Shown: one piece after another, positions 62,090-64,000 of the stretch
Position numbering within the stretch: the stretch's first letter is position 1
Layout of the letters: each line of letters starts with the position of its first letter
NCBI GenBank assembly: GCA_028277515.1
Contig: JANQGC010000356.1
Span: 1-64,000, forward strand
Source of the DNA: Anaerolineae bacterium
GTDB taxonomy: Bacteria > Chloroflexota > Anaerolineae > Promineifilales > Promineifilaceae
Direction of reading: 5' to 3'
DNA length: 64,000 nt
Notes under the pieces: model-generated
Told to the model about the DNA's origin: nothing
Seen by the model: the letters and a program-made list of their open reading frames with translations, nothing else
Databases searched by the model: none
Made by a program: the position numbers and the translations under genes

Positions 62090-62101
62090 CGCAGGCTCCC
62101 C
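62090..62101 (-). repeat. Right arm of 12-base inverted repeat
   Basis: CGCAGGCTCCCC, reverse complement of 61701-61712. Confidence 0.75.
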
Positions 62102-62177
62102 AGATCTCATCTCCATCGTTCTACATTAACAGTCACATATGGGATGGATAAAGTCAATTTCAGGTGAAAAAACAGGC

Positions 62178-62206
62178 TTCAAAACCTATTTTCCAGTTGC
62201 TATAAT
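62178..62206 (+). promoter_or_regulatory. Sigma70-type promoter
   Basis: TTCAAA (62178-62183), 17-base spacer, TATAAT (62201-62206), upstream of the gene at 62329. Confidence 0.72.
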
Positions 62207-62328
62207 GCAAGCAACCCCGATGGGGGAGCCAAACCAACGTTCATAAATTGAAAAGTATCGTTTCGATGGCAAAGTCAGGCCTTGCCGGATCTATCGCCAC
62301 GCCTAAATACAGAAGGAGCTTAATTCAG

Positions 62329-62703
62329 ATGACTGAAGAATTACAACAACCAATTGCACTCATTGCCATCACGGTAGAGGAAGTGCAAGCATTTGCATTG
62401 CAGGAGATGATGCAGGATATCAGTGAAACCAAGGCGCAACAAGTCGTTAACCGGCTTAAAAGCACGCTCCAAAAGGAGGTCGCGTTTCGCGCCATGATCA
62501 AAAACAGTATCGAAGCCATTGATCTGGAAAGCCAATATGCTGACTGGTTTGAGCAGGTAGATGACGCCGTGTGGCGAATGGCCGGACTTAGTGCCCACGA
62601 TTTACCGGATATCGATTACTATAACCTTTTCGTTGTAGACACATCCCCGGCGCTGGCAGCGAAAAAGGCTTTAACCAATGCCGGTTTTGAGCACTTTACC
62701 TGA
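62329..62703 (+). CDS. Hypothetical protein, 124 aa
   Basis: Starts MTEELQQPIALIAITVEEVQ with AAGGAG 11 bases upstream; a TTG frame further upstream is less likely. The product is helical (QEMMQDISETKAQQVVNRL) with an acidic middle. The next, interrupted gene starts 11 bases later, so the two form a pair typical of mobile elements. No function assigned. Confidence 0.65.
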   Translation: MTEELQQPIALIAITVEEVQAFALQEMMQDISETKAQQVVNRLKSTLQKEVAFRAMIKNSIEAIDLESQYADWFEQVDDAVWRMAGLSAHDLPDIDYYNLFVVDTSPALAAKKALTNAGFEHFT

Positions 62704-62714
62704 GGAGAAAGATA

Positions 62715-62999
62715 ATGGTACCAAAGAAATTGTTGTTTCCTCTAGGTCAGATTGTGGCAACACCAGGAGCGTTAACGGCATTAAATGAAGCAGAGTAGAC
62801 TCCCTTAGAGTTTCTGGTGCGTCATCAAACAGGGGATTGGAGCGAGATGGTTGAAGAGGATCAGGAAGAAAATATGAGAGCGGTTCAAGTGGGTACGCGC
62901 GTATTCTCCTCGTACAAGATGAATAGCGGCGAAAAGATCTGGGTGATCACCGAGCATGATCGCAGTGTGACAACCCTGCTTCTACCACACGAATATTGA
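62715..62999 (+). pseudogene. Mobile-element protein with in-frame amber codon
   Basis: One frame of 94 sense positions begins MVPKKLLFPLGQIVATPGAL with GAGGAG upstream and runs to EYTGA at the end (IWVITEHDRSVTTLLLPHEY). Codon 28 is TAG at 62796-62798. The pattern LFPLGQIVATPGAL...TPxEFLxRHQ.GDW...ILLPxEY is a widespread plasmid/phage-linked small protein, often misnamed as a restriction subunit; homologues have Gln or similar at this place, so CAG to TAG is likely. Confidence 0.8.
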
Positions 63000-63048
63000 T
63001 TGAAATTGAGGCTAAGATTGAGGGGTCAGCAAAATAACCGGCAACGGT

Positions 63049-63621
63049 TTATGATGTTGGCCCTTTTTCAGTTAAAGGGGCACTTTCTGCAAAACGTTCA
63101 TCGAACCATGATCTGATAATCTGTACAAAATAGGGGTCTCGAACCAATACGGCTGTATAGGAATCCACACCTGGAAAGGCTAACACAACTTCCTTATCAG
63201 AAAGACCCTGAAGCGACATCGCATTCTCTGTGCTTGCCGAAATTTCAGCGGTTTGTAACGGTATAAATAAAGATTGGAAGTCATTCAAAGCGGGGGAATG
63301 CTGGTTAATCAACATCTTGAATTTAACCCCTTTTCCCGCAGCGGAAAGAATCTGCTTACGAACATCCGGGGTGAAGTAGGTACAGCGAATACATTGCGCC
63401 CAGATAACATCACCCTCATCTGCGTGAGAATACATGGCCACCAAATAGGTCATCATTGCTTCACGCGATAGGAATAATCCTGCTCGTCGCCCCTCATCAA
63501 TGATTTGTTCCACTTGCTGCCGGTGCTCAAGACGTTTGTAGTGGAGAGCGATAAGGGAAGTGATTAGCGCCGTTGCACCGAAGAAAATATTGATGATGTT
63601 TTCTGTGATAATGCTCCCCAT
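63049..63621 (-). CDS. Hypothetical protein with N-terminal membrane helix, 190 aa
   Basis: An N-terminal hydrophobic helix (NIINIFFGATALITSLIAL) is followed by a soluble domain with DEGDVIWAQCIRCTYFTPDV and GKGVKFKMLINQHSPALND, reminiscent of phospholipase D-like folds but without an HKD motif. No close family recognised. Confidence 0.6.
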   Translation of the reverse strand: MGSIITENIINIFFGATALITSLIALHYKRLEHRQQVEQIIDEGRRAGLFLSREAMMTYLVAMYSHADEGDVIWAQCIRCTYFTPDVRKQILSAAGKGVKFKMLINQHSPALNDFQSLFIPLQTAEISASTENAMSLQGLSDKEVVLAFPGVDSYTAVLVRDPYFVQIIRSWFDERFAESAPLTEKGPTS

Positions 63622-63716
63622 AAATGGCTAAAGTTTTTACACATTCACTTTAGCATATGTTGAAAGGTATGTGGAACTTACGAATAATAAGACTTGGCTC
63701 TCTAAAAGATTCTGGA

Positions 63717-63941
63717 TCATTTTGCAGAAACCTTTAGTTGCCTCAATCGGCGATAGAAATTCTCCCGCGATGCACAAAAAAGGATGACCACCTGGCGCTT
63801 ATCTTCCCGAACCTGATACACAAGACGATAATGCGTTCGGTCATGAATGATGCGTAGCGAACGCAGTAATTTATATTTTTCTTTCAATGGCTTACCCAGG
63901 TAAGGGTCGGTAACCGGCGATCTGAAAGGCACCTTATCCAA
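63717..63941 (-). CDS. RelE/ParE-like toxin
   Basis: The 74-residue protein has GKPLKEKYKLLRSLRIIHDR followed by YRLVYQVREDKRQVVILFCA, the core of RelE/ParE toxins that cut mRNA or poison gyrase. It starts with TTG after GAAGG; an in-frame TGA lies upstream. No antitoxin gene is seen on either side within the window; it could lie beyond 64000. Confidence 0.72.
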   Translation of the reverse strand: MDKVPFRSPVTDPYLGKPLKEKYKLLRSLRIIHDRTHYRLVYQVREDKRQVVILFCASRENFYRRLRQLKVSAK

Positions 63942-63944
63942 TTT

Positions 63945-63975
63945 GAGCCTTCAAGATATGGTATCCTGAAGGCTC
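63945..63975. promoter_or_regulatory. Inverted repeat next to toxin start
   Basis: GAGCCTTCA (63945-63953) and TGAAGGCTC (63967-63975) with a partly paired GAT/ATC loop. It could be the terminator of a gene beyond the window, or an operator for toxin autoregulation; the Shine-Dalgarno GAAGG of the toxin lies inside one arm. Confidence 0.6.
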
Positions 63976-64000
63976 TTGGTAACCAGGTATTAACCAATCA

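Overview
The window looks like a chromosomal segment of a Chloroflexota bacterium (Anaerolineae or Caldilineae type). This is inference from content: solute-binding lipoproteins with VEVTRVVTETE-type linkers, a CdaA-CdaR-Der cluster, GroESL under CIRCE control, GH13_18 plus GT4 glycoside genes and moderate GC with very frequent CGGCCG sites. No rRNA or marker gene fixes the lineage.

Layout. 1-3.0 kb (minus): start of trpA, a two-subunit CoA-transferase-like enzyme and a polyprenyl diphosphate synthase. 3.3-8.6 kb (plus): xpt-guaA purine genes, a membrane protein and a hydantoinase/oxoprolinase. 8.6-9.4 kb: a palindromic repeat block and a GNAT acetyltransferase. 9.65-20.3 kb (plus): the centrepiece, a dynamin-like GTPase, an unknown protein and a CAP-domain protein, followed by a compact ubiquitin-like conjugation locus: E1 with catalytic Cys and a UFD-like tail, a YukD-like ubiquitin ending in Gly, a canonical E2, two JAMM/JAB isopeptidases (one membrane-anchored) and two RING-like proteins (one membrane-anchored). 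20.4-24.8 kb: M32 carboxypeptidase and two tandem CNNM/CorC proteins.

25.2-34.0 kb (plus): an autoregulated LacI-family regulator followed by a sugar ABC transporter without its ATPase, a GH13_18 phosphorylase, a GT4 glycosyltransferase and a DUF309 protein. 34-43 kb: Ca2+-type P-ATPase, PIG-L deacetylase, ClpS, a small coupled ORF, HAD phosphatase, two unknown proteins, a lipoprotein esterase, MtaB and a THUMP methyltransferase. 43.5-47.0 kb (minus): der-cdaR-cdaA, the c-di-AMP synthesis cluster. 47.2-50.6 kb: SpoIIE-type phosphatase, small P-loop protein, groEL-groES with two CIRCE sites. 50.7-55.3 kb: TPR protein, GT2, HD hydrolase and a LysM-M23 endopeptidase with a leaderless promoter.

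55.4-64.0 kb is accessory: an AT-rich TolB-like lipoprotein, a dead IS630-like transposase fragment, a three-gene unknown operon, tRNA-Arg(TCT), then an island-like tail with an excisionase-like protein, a sigma4-like/LamG fusion, a TIR-bracketed orphan gene, a mobile-element protein interrupted by an amber codon and a RelE-like toxin. Dispersed short palindromic elements occur through the window, and three of them sit at the edges of the ubiquitin-like module.

All calls were made by reading sequence only; no search or structure prediction was run.
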